Below, one piece after another: positions 21,168 through 31,686 of a DNA stretch of 64,000 nucleotides. The position numbers were made by a program, and so were the translations under genes. The notes beneath the pieces were generated by a model. The model was given only the letters and a program-made list of their open reading frames with translations, was not told where the DNA came from and did no database searches. The stretch covers positions 124,001-188,000 of the forward strand of contig NZ_QYYD01000007.1 of NCBI RefSeq assembly GCF_003591005.1, in the 5' to 3' direction. This DNA comes from Rhodopseudomonas palustris. GTDB taxonomy: Bacteria > Pseudomonadota > Alphaproteobacteria > Rhizobiales > Xanthobacteraceae. Within the stretch, counting starts at the first letter, position 1, and every line of letters begins with the position of its first letter.

Positions 21168-22706
21168 ATGGTCCAGCACGTTTCCACTGTGGCATTCGAA
21201 GGCATCGAGGCGCGGGCCGTCGATGTCCAGGTGCAGGTGTCGCCGGGTCTGCCGGCTTTCGCGGTGGTTGGCCTCGCCGACAAGGCGGTGTCGGAAGCGC
21301 GTGAGCGGGTCCGTTCGGCGCTGATCGCGTCCGGGCTGGCGCTGCCGGCGCGGCGCATCACCGTCAATCTCGCTCCGGCCGATCTGCCGAAGGAAGGCAG
21401 CCATTACGACCTGCCGATCGCGCTCGGCCTGATGGCGGCGATCGGTGCGATCCCGTCCGACGCGACAGCCGGCTTCACCGTGCTGGGCGAACTCGGCCTC
21501 GACGGCTCGATTGCCCCGGTGGCCGGCGTGCTGCCCGCCGCCATCGCCGCCAACGCCCGCGACGAGGGGCTGATCTGCCCGGCCGCCTGCGGCTCGGAAG
21601 CCGCCTGGGCCAGCCCCGATCTGCAGATCATCGCGGCGCAGTCGCTGATCCAGCTCGCCAATCATTTCAAAGGCACGCAGTTGCTCGGCCGGCCGCAACC
21701 GCGGGTGCAGGCGGCGGAAGCTTCAACGCTCGATCTGCGCGACATCAAGGGCCAGGAAAGCGCCAAGCGCGCGCTGGAGATCGCCGCCGCCGGCGGGCAC
21801 CACCTGTTGATGGTCGGCTCGCCCGGCTCCGGCAAATCGATGCTGGCGGCGCGGTTGCCCTCGATCCTGCCGCCGCTATCGCCGGCCGAACTGCTCGAAG
21901 TGTCGATGATCGCCTCGGTGGCGGGCGAAATCCGCGACGGGGCGCTGACGGCGCGGCGGCCATTCCGGGCGCCGCATCATTCGGCCAGCATGGCGGCGCT
22001 GACCGGTGGCGGCCTCAAGGCGCGGCCCGGCGAGATCTCGCTGGCGCATCAGGGCGTGCTGTTTCTCGACGAACTGCCGGAGTTCGATCCGCGGGTGCTG
22101 GACTCGCTGCGGGCGCCGCTGGAGACCGGCGAGGTCGCGGTGTCGCGCGCCAACGCCCGCGTCACCTATCCGGCGCGGGTGATGCTGGTGGCGGCGATGA
22201 ACCCGTGCCGCTGCGGGCGCGCTTACGAGCCCGGCTATGCCTGCAAGCGCGGCCGCGTCGAGCGCTGCAGCGCCGACTATCAGTCGCGCATCTCCGGGCC
22301 GCTGATGGACCGCATCGATCTGCGCATCGAGGTGCCGGCTGTCACTGCCGCCGACCTGATCCTGCCACCCGCCGCCGAGGGCTCGGCCGAAGTCGCGGCG
22401 CGGGTCGCCGCGGCGCGCGAGGTGCAGCGCCGCCGTTACGCGGCGCTCGGCCTGCCGCAGATCCGCACCAATGCCGAAGCCCCAGCCGCCGCGCTGGAGA
22501 CCGTCGCCCAGCCGGATGCCGCCGGGCTGAAGCTGCTGCGCGAGGCTGCCGAAACCATGCGGCTGACGGCGCGCGGCTATCACCGCGTGCTGCGGGTGGC
22601 GCGCACGCTGGCCGATCTCGACGGCAGCGAGCAGGTCGGCCGGCTGCATCTCGCCGAGGCGCTGTCGTACCGGGCGCTGGGCGAAGACGTTCGTCGCGCG
22701 GCGTGA
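21168..22706 (+). CDS. comM: YifB/ComM family AAA+ Mg-chelatase-like ATPase
   Basis: A 512-residue protein with an N-terminal Lon-protease-like S5 domain ([20 protein letters not shown]), a Walker A loop [20 protein letters not shown] near residues 219-238, [11 protein letters not shown], a Walker [10 protein letters not shown] and a zinc-like Cys cluster ([18 protein letters not shown]). In Vibrio and other species ComM is a hexameric helicase that promotes branch migration during uptake of foreign DNA; most genomes carry it whether or not they are known to be competent. Confidence 0.92.
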   Translation: MVQHVSTVAFEGIEARAVDVQVQVSPGLPAFAVVGLADKAVSEARERVRSALIASGLALPARRITVNLAPADLPKEGSHYDLPIALGLMAAIGAIPSDATAGFTVLGELGLDGSIAPVAGVLPAAIAANARDEGLICPAACGSEAAWASPDLQIIAAQSLIQLANHFKGTQLLGRPQPRVQAAEASTLDLRDIKGQESAKRALEIAAAGGHHLLMVGSPGSGKSMLAARLPSILPPLSPAELLEVSMIASVAGEIRDGALTARRPFRAPHHSASMAALTGGGLKARPGEISLAHQGVLFLDELPEFDPRVLDSLRAPLETGEVAVSRANARVTYPARVMLVAAMNPCRCGRAYEPGYACKRGRVERCSADYQSRISGPLMDRIDLRIEVPAVTAADLILPPAAEGSAEVAARVAAAREVQRRRYAALGLPQIRTNAEAPAAALETVAQPDAAGLKLLREAAETMRLTARGYHRVLRVARTLADLDGSEQVGRLHLAEALSYRALGEDVRRAA

Positions 22707-22809
22707 TGGTGAATCACCACAAGCGCCTATCAACCTAAAGGTAACGAGTTTTGTTTACGCTCCGCCAACCATAGCCCGCTTGACGGGGCTGCGTTCGCGA
22801 GTTGGCGTG

Positions 22810-23292
22810 ATGTTGCGTTTCCGAGTTCTGGCTTCGACCGTCCCGTTGCTGATGCTGGGGCTGTTCGCGCACAGCGAGCTGGCAGCCGGGCCGCAGCCCT
22901 GCATTGCCGTCGGGGATCACATCGTGCAGATCGCGCCGGCGTCCTGGATGGCCCAGCGTCACGTCGGCTTCACCGACGATCCGAGCCGCGCCACCGTGCA
23001 GGTGCAGATCGTCGATGATCCCGACGCAGCCGATTTCGCGATCTCTGACGACAGCGCCAGCGACGAACACAGCGCCTGCGCGGCGACGCCGGATAGCCGG
23101 CTGATCGGCATCGCGGCGCATCCGCCGGCCGCCGAGTCTGTGATCTATCTCACGCACGACGCCGTGGCCGCCGATTATCGGATCTACGTGCGCTCGACCC
23201 GCTTCACCGAACGCGAAGCCGCCGCGCTGTTGGTCGGCGCGTCGGACCGCGCAACACCGATCAGTACGGCCTCGCTCGCTCACGGCTTTTAA
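22810..23292 (+). CDS. Small secreted protein of unknown function (160 aa)
   Basis: Begins MLRFRVLASTVPLLMLGLFAHSELAAGPQ, a good Sec signal peptide with cleavage near AHSELAA-GP. The mature part (about 135 residues) has two cysteines (PCIAVGDHI and HSACAATP) that could pair. No known domain recognised. The frame could start at 22780, but ATG 22810 places the signal peptide correctly. It is 105 bp ahead of the sensor kinase on the same strand. Confidence 0.65.
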   Translation: MLRFRVLASTVPLLMLGLFAHSELAAGPQPCIAVGDHIVQIAPASWMAQRHVGFTDDPSRATVQVQIVDDPDAADFAISDDSASDEHSACAATPDSRLIGIAAHPPAAESVIYLTHDAVAADYRIYVRSTRFTEREAAALLVGASDRATPISTASLAHGF

Positions 23293-23397
23293 GCTTCGAT
23301 CAACCTTACCGGCATTGCTTGGCGGAACAGCCGCCGGATTCAAGCTCTTTGCAATCCGAGGCCCCAATATTGGAGGCAGGTGCAGGAGGTTGGGCGG

Positions 23398-25326
23398 ATG
23401 ACGAAGGAGCTGCGAATCGGATTGCGACGCCGCGCCTTCGCACGCCGGTTTCCGCGCCTAACCTTGGCGCTTCGCTCGATCCTCGTGTTTCTGGCGGCGT
23501 TTTTCGGAGCCTACGGCTTCATCAGCGGCAGCCGCATCGAAGTATCGAACTACGATCCGCACGCCTTCGCGATCGGCGCCAGCTTCCTGTTCGCCCTGGC
23601 ATGCTTCGGTTTGGCGGTGCAGAGCATGCGGCTGCGCGACGTGCGCCAGCAGCTGCGCGGTGTAATCCTGCACAATGAGGCGCTGACCGACCGCAATTGG
23701 GAGTTGGAGGGCGCCGAGCAGCACGCCCGTGCGCTGCAGCTTGCGCCGCCGAAGTCTGGAGATGACCACGACGCGACCCTGCAGACCAGATCGCGGCTGC
23801 TGGCGCTGGCATCGCACGAGATGCGCACGCCGCTGAACGGCATCATCGGGATGAGCAATCTGCTGCTCGACACCGAGCTCACGGCCGAGCAAAAGACCTA
23901 CGTGCGCGCCAGCAAGACGTCCGGCGAAGCCCTGCTGTCGCTGATCGACGAACTGCTCGACTACGCGAAAATCGACGCCGGCAAGATCGAGCTCGCAGCG
24001 GCGCCATTCGCGCTCGCGCCTCTGATCGAGGACGTCAGCGAATTGCTGGCGCCACGGGCCCACGCGCGCGGCCTCGAGATCGCCGCGGACCTGCACGAAC
24101 GTCTGCCGACTCAGGTGGTCGGCGACGCGGCGCGGCTGCGCCAGGTGCTGCTCAATCTCGCCGGCAACGCCATCAAGTTCACCTCCGACGGCGGCGTGGC
24201 CCTGGTGGTCGAGCCGGGACAGGACGGCGCGATCGATTTTGTGGTGCACGACACCGGAATCGGCATCGCGCTCGAAGCGCAAGAGCGCATCTTCAGCGAG
24301 TTCGAACAGGCCAACGCCGCGATTGCCCGCAACTACGGCGGCACCGGCCTCGGGCTCAGCATCAGCGAGCGCATCGTCCGCCGGATGGGCGGACGCATCA
24401 CGCTGCACAGCCAGCCTGGGTTGGGCAGCACCTTCACGGTGTCGTTGCCGCTCGGCGCCGCCGAGCAGGACGGCGCCGCTGGATTTGCAGCGCCGGATCT
24501 GTCCGGACGCTCGATCCTGATCGCGGCGCCGCAGACCATCGAGGCGATGCTTGTGAAGCACCGGCTGCAACGCTGGGGTGCCCAGACCTGCGTGCTGTCC
24601 GACATCGCCGCTGCGCACGCGCTGCTGCCGGAGCGATCGTGGTCGGCCGTGCTGATCGATTTCGGCTTCGGCGCGGCCGATGCCGAAGCACTGGCGCGCA
24701 GCGCCGAACCGCATGCCGAGCAGCGCATCGTGTTGCTGACCCCGTCGGCGCGGTCCGAATTCCTGCCGGCACTGCCGGCGGCCTTCACTGGTTATCTGGT
24801 CAAGCCGCTGCGCGCGGCGTCGCTGGCGGCGCGGCTGAGCGCGGCATTGCCCGACGTCGTATCACCCGGTATCGCCGATGCCGGCCCGCCGAACGGCGCG
24901 GCTGCGCCGCCCGGCCAGCGCGGATTGTCGGTGCTGGTCGCCGAAGACAACGACATCAACGCGTTGCTGATCCGCACGCTGCTGGACAGGCTCGGTCATC
25001 GGGCGGTGATGGCCGCCGACGGCGCGCAGGCTGTTCGGCAATGGCAGACGGCGCTGACCGGCGATACGCCATTCGACGTGATCCTGATGGATGTACAGAT
25101 GCCGGTACTGGACGGCATCGCGGCGAGCCGGCAGATCCGCGAGCAGGAAGCCGGCCACGCCGCGCCGAGGACCCCGATCCTGGCGCTCACCGCCAATACG
25201 CTCGCCGAAGATCGCGCCGGCTGTCTGGCGGCCGGCATGGACGGCATCCTGATCAAACCGGTCGACCGCGACAAGCTCGCCGACGTGCTCGCCGATATCG
25301 CAGCCGCTCGGCAGATTGCGGCATAG
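23398..25326 (+). CDS. Hybrid sensor histidine kinase with two receiver domains
   Basis: A 642-residue inner-membrane kinase. Two hydrophobic segments near the N-terminus (ILVFLAAFFGAYGFISGS and IGASFLFALACFGLAVQS) leave only a short exposed loop, so a classical periplasmic sensor domain is missing. Then come HisKA with LASHEMRTPLNGIIGMSNLL, the ATPase with NLAGNAIKFT, DTGIGI and GTGLGLSI, a first receiver-like domain whose N-terminal acidic pair is lost (LIAAPQTIE) though a D and the K of VKPLR remain, and a canonical receiver VLVAEDNDIN, ILMDVQMPVLDG, IKPVD. ATG 23398 has GGAGG 8 bases upstream. No response regulator or phosphotransfer gene is adjacent. Confidence 0.9.
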   Translation: MTKELRIGLRRRAFARRFPRLTLALRSILVFLAAFFGAYGFISGSRIEVSNYDPHAFAIGASFLFALACFGLAVQSMRLRDVRQQLRGVILHNEALTDRNWELEGAEQHARALQLAPPKSGDDHDATLQTRSRLLALASHEMRTPLNGIIGMSNLLLDTELTAEQKTYVRASKTSGEALLSLIDELLDYAKIDAGKIELAAAPFALAPLIEDVSELLAPRAHARGLEIAADLHERLPTQVVGDAARLRQVLLNLAGNAIKFTSDGGVALVVEPGQDGAIDFVVHDTGIGIALEAQERIFSEFEQANAAIARNYGGTGLGLSISERIVRRMGGRITLHSQPGLGSTFTVSLPLGAAEQDGAAGFAAPDLSGRSILIAAPQTIEAMLVKHRLQRWGAQTCVLSDIAAAHALLPERSWSAVLIDFGFGAADAEALARSAEPHAEQRIVLLTPSARSEFLPALPAAFTGYLVKPLRAASLAARLSAALPDVVSPGIADAGPPNGAAAPPGQRGLSVLVAEDNDINALLIRTLLDRLGHRAVMAADGAQAVRQWQTALTGDTPFDVILMDVQMPVLDGIAASRQIREQEAGHAAPRTPILALTANTLAEDRAGCLAAGMDGILIKPVDRDKLADVLADIAAARQIAA

Positions 25327-25486
25327 GCCAGGCAACCTGTTACCAGCCATGCTGATCAGCATCGCACTTTAGCCGCGTGTCATGCGGCAGCAATCGATGT
25401 GTCACAACGCTGTCGGAACCCCGTGATCTTTGAGGCGCGCCGGCCGCGCGCCATTCGATTCGGTTGCAGGCGGTCACGAGGATGCC

Positions 25487-26446
25487 ATGCACACCGAACA
25501 ATTCGCCCGCTCGAAAAAACTCATCAAACTACTTCGCCCCGAGGTGGCCGGCGCCGCGGCGCAGACCGCGATCACCTGGTTCAAACCGGCGCTCAAAATC
25601 GGCGACCACGGCAAGCCGATCGCGCAGCCGACGACGACCCCGGCGACGCTGGGCCGGCTCGGAGCGCTGGAAGTGCGGCTGGCGCAGAAGAAGCAGGACA
25701 TCAAGCGCGCCCAGAAGCTGCGCTACCGCGTGTTCTATAAGGACGGCACCGCGATCGCCGACGCCGCCACGCTGCTGGCGCAACGCGACAAGGACGCGTT
25801 CGACAAGATCTGCGACCATCTGCTGGTGATCGATCACGCCGCCAAGCCGTCGCTCAGCGGGAAGCAGCCGGTGGTCGGCACCTATCGGTTACTTCGCCAG
25901 GACATCGCCGATCGCCACGGCGGCTTCTACACGCAGAACGAGTTCGACATCGACGGCATGATCGCGCGGCATCCGCAGCTGCGCTTCCTCGAGCTCGGCC
26001 GCTCCTGCGTACTGCCGCCGTACCGCAACAAGCGCACCGTCGAACTGTTGTGGCACGGCATCTGGAGCTATGTGCGCCAGCACGGCATCGACGTCATGAT
26101 CGGCTGCGCCAGCTTCGACGGCACCGACCCGGAGCGCCTCGCATTGCCGCTGTCGTTCCTGCACCACTACGCGGCCGCGCCCGAAGCCTGGCGCGCGAAG
26201 GCGCATCCGTCACGCTATGTCGAGATGAACCGGATGCCGAAGGAGGCGGTCAACCAGAAGGCCGCGCTGCGCGAGCTGCCGCCGCTGATCAAAGGCTATC
26301 TGCGCCTCGGCGCCACGATCGGCGAGGGCGCGGTGATCGACCACCAGTTCGGCACCACCGACGTGCTGATCATCATGCCGGTCTCGGCCATCAGCAGCCG
26401 CTACATCGAACACTTCGGCGTCGATGCGTCGCGACACGCGGCGTAA
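25487..26446 (+). CDS. olsB: OlsB-like L-ornithine N-alpha-acyltransferase
   Basis: A 319-residue GNAT-type acyltransferase. Conserved stretches are LRYRVFYKDG, LELGRSCVLPPYRNKRTVELL, the MIGCASFDGTDP block and the C-terminal PPLIKGYLRLGATIGEGAVID. OlsB makes lyso-ornithine lipid from ornithine and 3-hydroxyacyl-ACP, the first step to the phosphorus-free ornithine lipids of alphaproteobacterial membranes. OlsA, the second enzyme, is not next to it. ATG 25487 has GAGG upstream. Hemolysin-like GNAT proteins of the same family are an alternative label. Confidence 0.75.
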   Translation: MHTEQFARSKKLIKLLRPEVAGAAAQTAITWFKPALKIGDHGKPIAQPTTTPATLGRLGALEVRLAQKKQDIKRAQKLRYRVFYKDGTAIADAATLLAQRDKDAFDKICDHLLVIDHAAKPSLSGKQPVVGTYRLLRQDIADRHGGFYTQNEFDIDGMIARHPQLRFLELGRSCVLPPYRNKRTVELLWHGIWSYVRQHGIDVMIGCASFDGTDPERLALPLSFLHHYAAAPEAWRAKAHPSRYVEMNRMPKEAVNQKAALRELPPLIKGYLRLGATIGEGAVIDHQFGTTDVLIIMPVSAISSRYIEHFGVDASRHAA

Positions 26447-26477
26447 TTACTTCCCCTTGCAGTTGAATGCATCCGCG

Positions 26478-26555
26478 GTCATTGGGAGGAGCGAAGCGAC
26501 GAAGCAATCCAGCTCGGTGCACGGAGCTGGATTGCTTCGCTACGCTCGCAATGAC
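26478..26555. repeat. GTCAT-ended palindromic repeat, family E
   Basis: A 78 bp element starting GTCATTGGGAGGAGCGAAGC and ending GCTCGCAATGAC, with arms GAAGCAATCCAGCTC and GAGCTGGATTGCTTC (15 bp perfect) around an 8-base centre. It fills the gap between the converging olsB and coaA genes and could terminate both. Confidence 0.8.
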
Positions 26556-26575
26556 GCGGCAGACTTTGGCTGACT

Positions 26576-27532
26576 CTACAGCCGCCGCAGCGCCACCGAA
26601 TCCACCACGTGGTCGGCGCCCTTCTTCAGGATCAGCGTCGCGCGCGGGCGCGTCGGCAGGATGTTGTCTTCGAGGTTGGCGAGGTTGGTGCGCTCCCAGA
26701 TCGCGATCGCGGTGGCGGTGGCCTCTTCGTCGGACAGCGGCGCGTAGCGGTGGAAGTAGGAACGCGGGTCGTGGAACGCGGTGTCGCGCAGCGCCAGGAA
26801 GCGGCGGATGTACCAGTCGCGCAGCACCGGCTCCTCGGCATCGATATAGACCGAGAAATCGAAGAAGTCCGACACCACCGGCACCGCCTGGCCGTCGCGC
26901 GGCAGCCGGCCGGTCTGCAGCACGTTGACGCCTTCGACGATCAGGATGTCGGGCCGGTCCACCACGGTGAACTTGTTGGGCACGATGTCGTAGGTGAGAT
27001 GCGAATAGATCGGCGCCTTGACCTTGCGGCGGCCGGACTTGATGTCGCTGAGAAAGCCGAGCAGCGCCGGCAGATCGTAGCTCTCCGGAAAGCCCTTCTT
27101 CTGCAGGATGCCGGCGCGCTCCAAAATGGCGTTCGGGTGCAGGAAGCCGTCGGTGGTGACGAGATCGACCTTCGGGCGCGGCGACCAGCGTGCCAGCAGC
27201 GCCTGCAGCACGCGCGCGGTGGTCGACTTGCCGACCGCGACCGAACCGGCGACGCCGATGATATAAGGCATCTTGCGTTCGACCACGCCGAGAAAGCGGC
27301 GCTGCGCGTAGTACAGCTGCTGCATCGAGGCGACATGGATCGACAGCAGCCGCGACATCGGCAAATAGATCTCTTCGACCTCGGTGAGATCGAGCCGGTC
27401 GTGCATCGATTTCAGCGCCGCGATCTCGGCGGCGTCGAGCGTCATCGGCGTGTCCTGGCGCAGATTGGCCCACTCCGACCGCGAGAAGGTGCGGTAGGGG
27501 TTGTAGTGGTGCAGTTCCGACCTGGCGTCCAT
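26576..27532 (-). CDS. coaA: Pantothenate kinase, type I
   Basis: Phosphorylates pantothenate, the first step of coenzyme A synthesis. The 318-residue product has the P-loop [24 protein letters not shown], and [11 protein letters not shown]...RDWYIRRFL, all characteristic of prokaryotic type I CoaA. ATG 27532 has GAGG 8 bases upstream; a longer frame from 27586 has a low-complexity extension and no ribosome site. It follows hisE in the histidine cluster, an arrangement known from other Rhizobiales. Confidence 0.95.
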   Translation of the reverse strand: MDARSELHHYNPYRTFSRSEWANLRQDTPMTLDAAEIAALKSMHDRLDLTEVEEIYLPMSRLLSIHVASMQQLYYAQRRFLGVVERKMPYIIGVAGSVAVGKSTTARVLQALLARWSPRPKVDLVTTDGFLHPNAILERAGILQKKGFPESYDLPALLGFLSDIKSGRRKVKAPIYSHLTYDIVPNKFTVVDRPDILIVEGVNVLQTGRLPRDGQAVPVVSDFFDFSVYIDAEEPVLRDWYIRRFLALRDTAFHDPRSYFHRYAPLSDEEATATAIAIWERTNLANLEDNILPTRPRATLILKKGADHVVDSVALRRL

Positions 27533-27628
27533 CGCGTCGTCCTCGCCTTGTTGTCCGGTAGCGGCTTTTGTTGTTGTTGCGGCCATCGGCCGATGAGTGA
27601 GTTGAACGGCGTTGCGGCGGAGCCGCGC

Positions 27629-27952
27629 TTACTCGCGTTTGCGCGAGGCTTTTTCTTCCAGTCCAGACATTGAGGTGCGCTGGCCGAGCGCGGCCTCGAC
27701 CTCGCCCAGCGTCACGCCGCGCGCCTTCAGCAGCACCAGCATATGGAACAGCACGTCGGCGGCCTCGGCGATCAGATTGTTGCGGTCGTTTTCGACCGTG
27801 GCGATCACCAGCTCGACCGCTTCCTCGCCGAACTTCTTGGCGCAGTGCTCGGCGCCTTTGTCCAGCAGCTTCCTGGTGTAGGAGACGTCGCCGCTCGAGG
27901 CAGCCCGGGCGTCGATGACGCCTTCGAGGTCTTGAAGGGTGAAGCGGGCCAT
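27629..27952 (-). CDS. hisE: Phosphoribosyl-ATP pyrophosphatase
   Basis: Catalyses the second step of histidine synthesis, PR-ATP to PR-AMP. The 107-residue MazG-like product has HCAKKFGEEAVELVIAT and LIAEAADVLFHMLVLL, whose acidic residues bind magnesium. It is the last his gene of this minus-strand operon, before coaA; hisI, which is fused to hisE in some bacteria, is separate here. Confidence 0.95.
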   Translation of the reverse strand: MARFTLQDLEGVIDARAASSGDVSYTRKLLDKGAEHCAKKFGEEAVELVIATVENDRNNLIAEAADVLFHMLVLLKARGVTLGEVEAALGQRTSMSGLEEKASRKRE

Positions 27953-28019
27953 ACGCGTACTCTACAGTTCTGCCGATGCAAAATTACCGCACCGGTCGAC
28001 AGGAAACCAGAGATCGAGG

Positions 28020-28787
28020 CTAAGGATCGAGCCGCATCGGCAGACCGGCCTGCAGCATGTGATCCTTGGCCTGCCGGATGGTGTATTCGCCGAAATGGAA
28101 GATCGAGGCCGCCAGCACCGCGGTGGCGTGGCCCTCGCGGATGCCGTCGACCAGATGATCGAGATTGCCGACACCGCCCGAGGCGATCACCGGAACGCCG
28201 ACGCTGTCGGCGATGGCGCGTGTCAGCGGCAGGTCGAAGCCGGCCCTCGTGCCGTCGCGGTCCATCGAGGTCAGCAGGATCTCGCCGGCGCCCAGCGATA
28301 CGACCTCCTGGGCGAACTCGATCGCGTCAATGCCGGTGCCCTTGCGGCCGCCATGGGTGAAAATTTCCCAGCGGTCCCTGTTCGGTACCCGCTTGGCGTC
28401 GATCGCCACCACGATGCACTGGTCGCCGAACTTCTCGGCGGCCTCCTTGACGAATTCGCGCCGTGCCACCGCGGCCGAATTGATCGAGACCTTGTCGGCG
28501 CCCGAACGCAGCAGCGTCTTGATATCGTCGACGGTGCGGACGCCGCCGCCGACGGTCACCGGCATGAAGCAGGCCTCCGCCGTGCGCCGCACCACGTCCA
28601 GCATGATGCCGCGGTTCTCATGGGTGGCGGTGATATCGAGGAAGCACAATTCGTCGGCGCCGGCGGCATCATAGGCGATCGCGGCCTCGACCGGGTCGCC
28701 GGCGTCGCGCAGATCGACGAAGTTGACGCCCTTGACGACGCGGCCGTCCTTGACGTCGAGGCAGGGAATGACGCGGACCTTGAACAT
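28020..28787 (-). CDS. hisF: Imidazole glycerol phosphate synthase, cyclase subunit
   Basis: With HisH, turns PRFAR and glutamine-derived ammonia into imidazole glycerol phosphate and AICAR. The 255-residue beta/alpha barrel opens [20 protein letters not shown] (catalytic Asp in CLDVKDG) and has the second catalytic Asp in VVAIDAKR. Starts 10 bp after hisA. Confidence 0.97.
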   Translation of the reverse strand: MFKVRVIPCLDVKDGRVVKGVNFVDLRDAGDPVEAAIAYDAAGADELCFLDITATHENRGIMLDVVRRTAEACFMPVTVGGGVRTVDDIKTLLRSGADKVSINSAAVARREFVKEAAEKFGDQCIVVAIDAKRVPNRDRWEIFTHGGRKGTGIDAIEFAQEVVSLGAGEILLTSMDRDGTRAGFDLPLTRAIADSVGVPVIASGGVGNLDHLVDGIREGHATAVLAASIFHFGEYTIRQAKDHMLQAGLPMRLDP

Positions 28788-28797
28788 CGCGGCGTCC

Positions 28798-29535
28798 TTA
28801 CGCGGCCTTGGCGGCGCCGATCAGCGCCAGCGCCTGCGCCGGATCGAGCCGGCCATCATACAGCGCCCGCCCGGCGATCGCGCCTTCGAGTTTGTGAGCA
28901 CGCGGGCTGAGCAACGTTTTCACATCCTCGATCGAGGCGAGGCCGCCCGAGGCAATCACCGGAATGCTGATCGCATCAGCCAGCGCAATCGTGGCGTCCC
29001 AGTTGATGCCCTTCAGCAGGCCGTCGCGGGCGATGTCGGTGAAGATGATCGCGGCGACGCCGGCGTCTTCGAAGCGCTGCGCGATCTCCAGCGCGGTGAC
29101 CTGCGAACTCTCGGCCCAGCCCTCAACCGCGACGTTGCCGTCGCGAGCATCGAGGCCGACGGCGACGCGGCCGGGGAATTGCCTGGCGGCATCCTTCACC
29201 AGCGCCGGATCGCGCACCGCGGCGGTGCCGATGATGACGCGGCTGATGCCCTTGGCGAGCCAGGCTTCGATGGTTTTCAGATCACGGATGCCGCCGCCGA
29301 GTTGCACCGGCATCGACACCACCTTGAGCATCGCCTCGACCGCCTGCGCATTCATCGGCTTGCCGGCGAAAGCGCCGTCGAGATCGACCACGTGCAGATA
29401 CTGGAAGCCCTGCGCCGCGAAGCTTTTCGCCTGCGCGGCGGGATCGAGGTTGAACACGGTGGCGCGCGCCATGTCGCCCTGTTCGAGCCGCACGCACTGG
29501 CCGTTTTTGAGATCGATCGCGGGGAAGAGAATCAT
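28798..29535 (-). CDS. hisA: Phosphoribosylformimino-5-aminoimidazole carboxamide ribotide isomerase
   Basis: Amadori isomerisation of ProFAR to PRFAR. The 245-residue barrel begins [21 protein letters not shown] with the catalytic Asp in PAIDLK, and has VGLDARDG and the phosphate loop [10 protein letters not shown] 181 bp gap filled by a GC-rich palindromic element separates it from hisH upstream. Confidence 0.97.
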   Translation of the reverse strand: MILFPAIDLKNGQCVRLEQGDMARATVFNLDPAAQAKSFAAQGFQYLHVVDLDGAFAGKPMNAQAVEAMLKVVSMPVQLGGGIRDLKTIEAWLAKGISRVIIGTAAVRDPALVKDAARQFPGRVAVGLDARDGNVAVEGWAESSQVTALEIAQRFEDAGVAAIIFTDIARDGLLKGINWDATIALADAISIPVIASGGLASIEDVKTLLSPRAHKLEGAIAGRALYDGRLDPAQALALIGAAKAA

Positions 29536-29544
29536 CGCAGGAGC

Positions 29545-29675
29545 TCGCTCCCTCCCCCCTTGCGGGGGAGGGTTGGGGTGGGGGGTAAGCCACGCGCGCC
29601 GGACTCGCGGACCCCCACCCCCGACCCCGGATCAAGTCCGGGGCAGGCTCCCTCCCCGCAAGGGGGAGGGGAGCA
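29545..29675. repeat. GC-rich palindromic element inside the his operon
   Basis: Between hisH and hisA. The left arm (CTCCCTCCCCCCTTGCGGGG, then GAGGGTTGGGGTGGGGGG) is matched in inverse by CCCCCACCCCCGACCCC and by CTCCCTCCCCGCAAGGGGG on the right, around a shorter CGGATCAAGTCCG hairpin. The full unit is about 130 bp. It has the look of a dispersed intergenic element. Confidence 0.75.
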
Positions 29676-29716
29676 GCGCCATCGCGCGCTCCGGAGGTAT
29701 GGCCGCATCGTCATGC

Positions 29717-30367
29717 TCACGGCTTCCACTTCAGAAAATTCGAGATCAGAGCCAGCCCGAAACGCTGGCTCTTTTCCGGGTGAAACTGGGTGCCCAGCAT
29801 GGTGTCGCGGCCGACCACCGCGGTGAGCGGGCCGCCATAGTCGGCGCGGGCCAGCACGTCGGCGTGGTTCTCGGCGGCGAGGTGGAAGGAGTGCACGAAA
29901 TAGGCGTGCAGGCCCTTCGGCCCGAGCGGCAGCTTCTCCAGCACCGGGTGATCCGCCAGCACGTCGAGCGTATTCCAGCCCATGTGCGGGATCTTCAGAT
30001 CGTCCTGCTGGGGCGCGATCTTGACCACGTCGCCGGGAATCCAGCCGAGGCCCTCGGTGGTGACGTGCTCCTTGCCGCGGGTCGCCATCAGCTGCATGCC
30101 GACGCAGATGCCGAAAAACGGCCGCGCCTTGACCCGCACCGTCTCGTTCAGCGCCTCGACCATGCCGTCGATCGCGTCCAGTCCCTTGCGGCAGTCCGCG
30201 AAGGCGCCGACGCCCGGCAGCACGACGCGGTCGGAGCGAAACACCTGCTCGGGATCGCGGGTGACGATGATCTTCTCGGGAATTTCCATGCTCCGTGCCG
30301 CACGTTCGAACGCCTTGGCGGCGGAGTGCAGATTGCCGGAGCCGTAATCGACAATAGCGACGCTCAT
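29717..30367 (-). CDS. hisH: Imidazole glycerol phosphate synthase, glutamine amidotransferase subunit
   Basis: Supplies ammonia to HisF. The 216-residue class I amidotransferase begins [20 protein letters not shown], has the nucleophile elbow [11 protein letters not shown] (catalytic Cys) and the His-Glu pair in [10 protein letters not shown]. Its ATG overlaps the DUF2628 stop by 4 bases, so the two are translationally coupled. Confidence 0.96.
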   Translation of the reverse strand: MSVAIVDYGSGNLHSAAKAFERAARSMEIPEKIIVTRDPEQVFRSDRVVLPGVGAFADCRKGLDAIDGMVEALNETVRVKARPFFGICVGMQLMATRGKEHVTTEGLGWIPGDVVKIAPQQDDLKIPHMGWNTLDVLADHPVLEKLPLGPKGLHAYFVHSFHLAAENHADVLARADYGGPLTAVVGRDTMLGTQFHPEKSQRFGLALISNFLKWKP

Positions 30368-30879
30368 CGCAGCCCTCCCGGACGCGGAAACGAGCCGACG
30401 ATATCGCCATGGATCGACGACGCCGGCAGCGGGATGCCGCGGGGCGGCGGCGGGGCGCCGCGGTCGACCGGCAGCGAAAAGCTGACCGGGGTGCCCTGAC
30501 GGCCGGACCAGCGATCGAAGAACCGCCGCTCGGCAGCCGGCAGATCGTCGCCGATCGCGACGTCGAGCTGGCGCCAGCCACGGCGGCGCAGCGTCCAGCG
30601 CCACAGGCTGCCGGCCTCAAGCCCGAGCAGCACGGCGATCAGCAGCAGCACCAGCACACGCGGCAGGCCGACGACGCCGAGCGCGCTCAGCGCCATGGCC
30701 GCCGCCACCGACACGACCAGATAACCGAGCAGCGCCAGCCACAACCGCTTGGTCAGCAGCCACAACGGACCGAACACGAACGCCCAAAAGTAGAACCCGT
30801 CGCGCACGAACACGAAACGGTCCGGCGCGGCGCTGCGCTCGTCGCCGTCCGGGGGCGCATGAACTGTGTAGACCGGCAT
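30364..30879 (-). CDS. DUF2628 membrane protein within the his operon
   Basis: A 171-residue protein starting [20 protein letters not shown]. The [21 protein letters not shown] block is the DUF2628 signature; three hydrophobic segments lie between about residues 30 and 95, so it is an inner-membrane protein. Function unknown. The gene lies between hisB and hisH and shares an ATGA overlap with hisH. Confidence 0.85.
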   Translation of the reverse strand: MPVYTVHAPPDGDERSAAPDRFVFVRDGFYFWAFVFGPLWLLTKRLWLALLGYLVVSVAAAMALSALGVVGLPRVLVLLLIAVLLGLEAGSLWRWTLRRRGWRQLDVAIGDDLPAAERRFFDRWSGRQGTPVSFSLPVDRGAPPPPRGIPLPASSIHGDIVGSFPRPGGLR

Positions 30880-30901
30880 CCGATGTCTCCGCTGGACGGC
30901 G

Positions 30902-31495
30902 CTAGCCGCCGAGCTGCCCCTTGGTCGAAGGCACTTCGCCTGCCGTTTGCGGATCGATCGCCACCGCGGCACGCAGCGCCCGCGCCAGACCCTTGAAGCA
31001 GGACTCGGCGATATGGTGGCTGTTCACGCCATATAGGGTCTCGACATGCAGAGTCACGCCCGCGTTGATGGCGAAGGCCTGGAACCATTCGCGTACCAGC
31101 TCGGTGTCGAACTCACCGATCTTGTCGCGCGGAAACTCGGCCTTGAACACCAGGAACGGCCGCCCGGAGACGTCGATCACCACCCGCGTCAGCGTCTCGT
31201 CCATCGGCATCAGCATGCTGGCATAGCGGGTGATCCCCGCCATGTTGCCGAGCGCCTGCTTGACCGCCTGGCCGAGCGCGATGCCGACATCCTCGGTGGT
31301 GTGGTGGAAGTCGACATGCAGATCGCCGGCCGCCTTGACGGTGATGTCGATGCGCGAATGCTTGGCCAGCAGCTCCAGCATGTGGTCGAAGAAGCCGATC
31401 CCGGTCGCCGAATTGGACACGCCGGTGCCGTCGAGGTTGACGGTCACCTCGATGTCGGTCTCGCGGGTCTTGCGCTTGATCGTCGCCGTGCGCAT
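30902..31495 (-). CDS. hisB: Imidazoleglycerol-phosphate dehydratase
   Basis: Dehydrates imidazole glycerol phosphate to imidazole acetol phosphate. The 197-residue monofunctional form shows the two manganese-binding repeats [18 protein letters not shown] and [20 protein letters not shown] 31495 follows AAGGAG with 11 bases between; a GTG at 31507 sits directly against that site and is too close. It is the first gene of the minus-strand his operon, divergent from hslV. Confidence 0.96.
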   Translation of the reverse strand: MRTATIKRKTRETDIEVTVNLDGTGVSNSATGIGFFDHMLELLAKHSRIDITVKAAGDLHVDFHHTTEDVGIALGQAVKQALGNMAGITRYASMLMPMDETLTRVVIDVSGRPFLVFKAEFPRDKIGEFDTELVREWFQAFAINAGVTLHVETLYGVNSHHIAESCFKGLARALRAAVAIDPQTAGEVPSTKGQLGG

Positions 31496-31686
31496 CAAAG
31501 CGGACACTCCTTGAAAAACGCCGCCCTTTTAACAGGCGGATGACGGCTTCGCTACTGCACGCGGCGCAACCGCGTCCCGATCTTCGTCCTATGGTGACTG
31601 GAATTCGCCCGCCGCATCGGCCACTTGCCGGGCGGTTTGCATCGGCGGCCGGTCGTGCCTAGATCAGCGCTCGCGAAAGGATTGCC

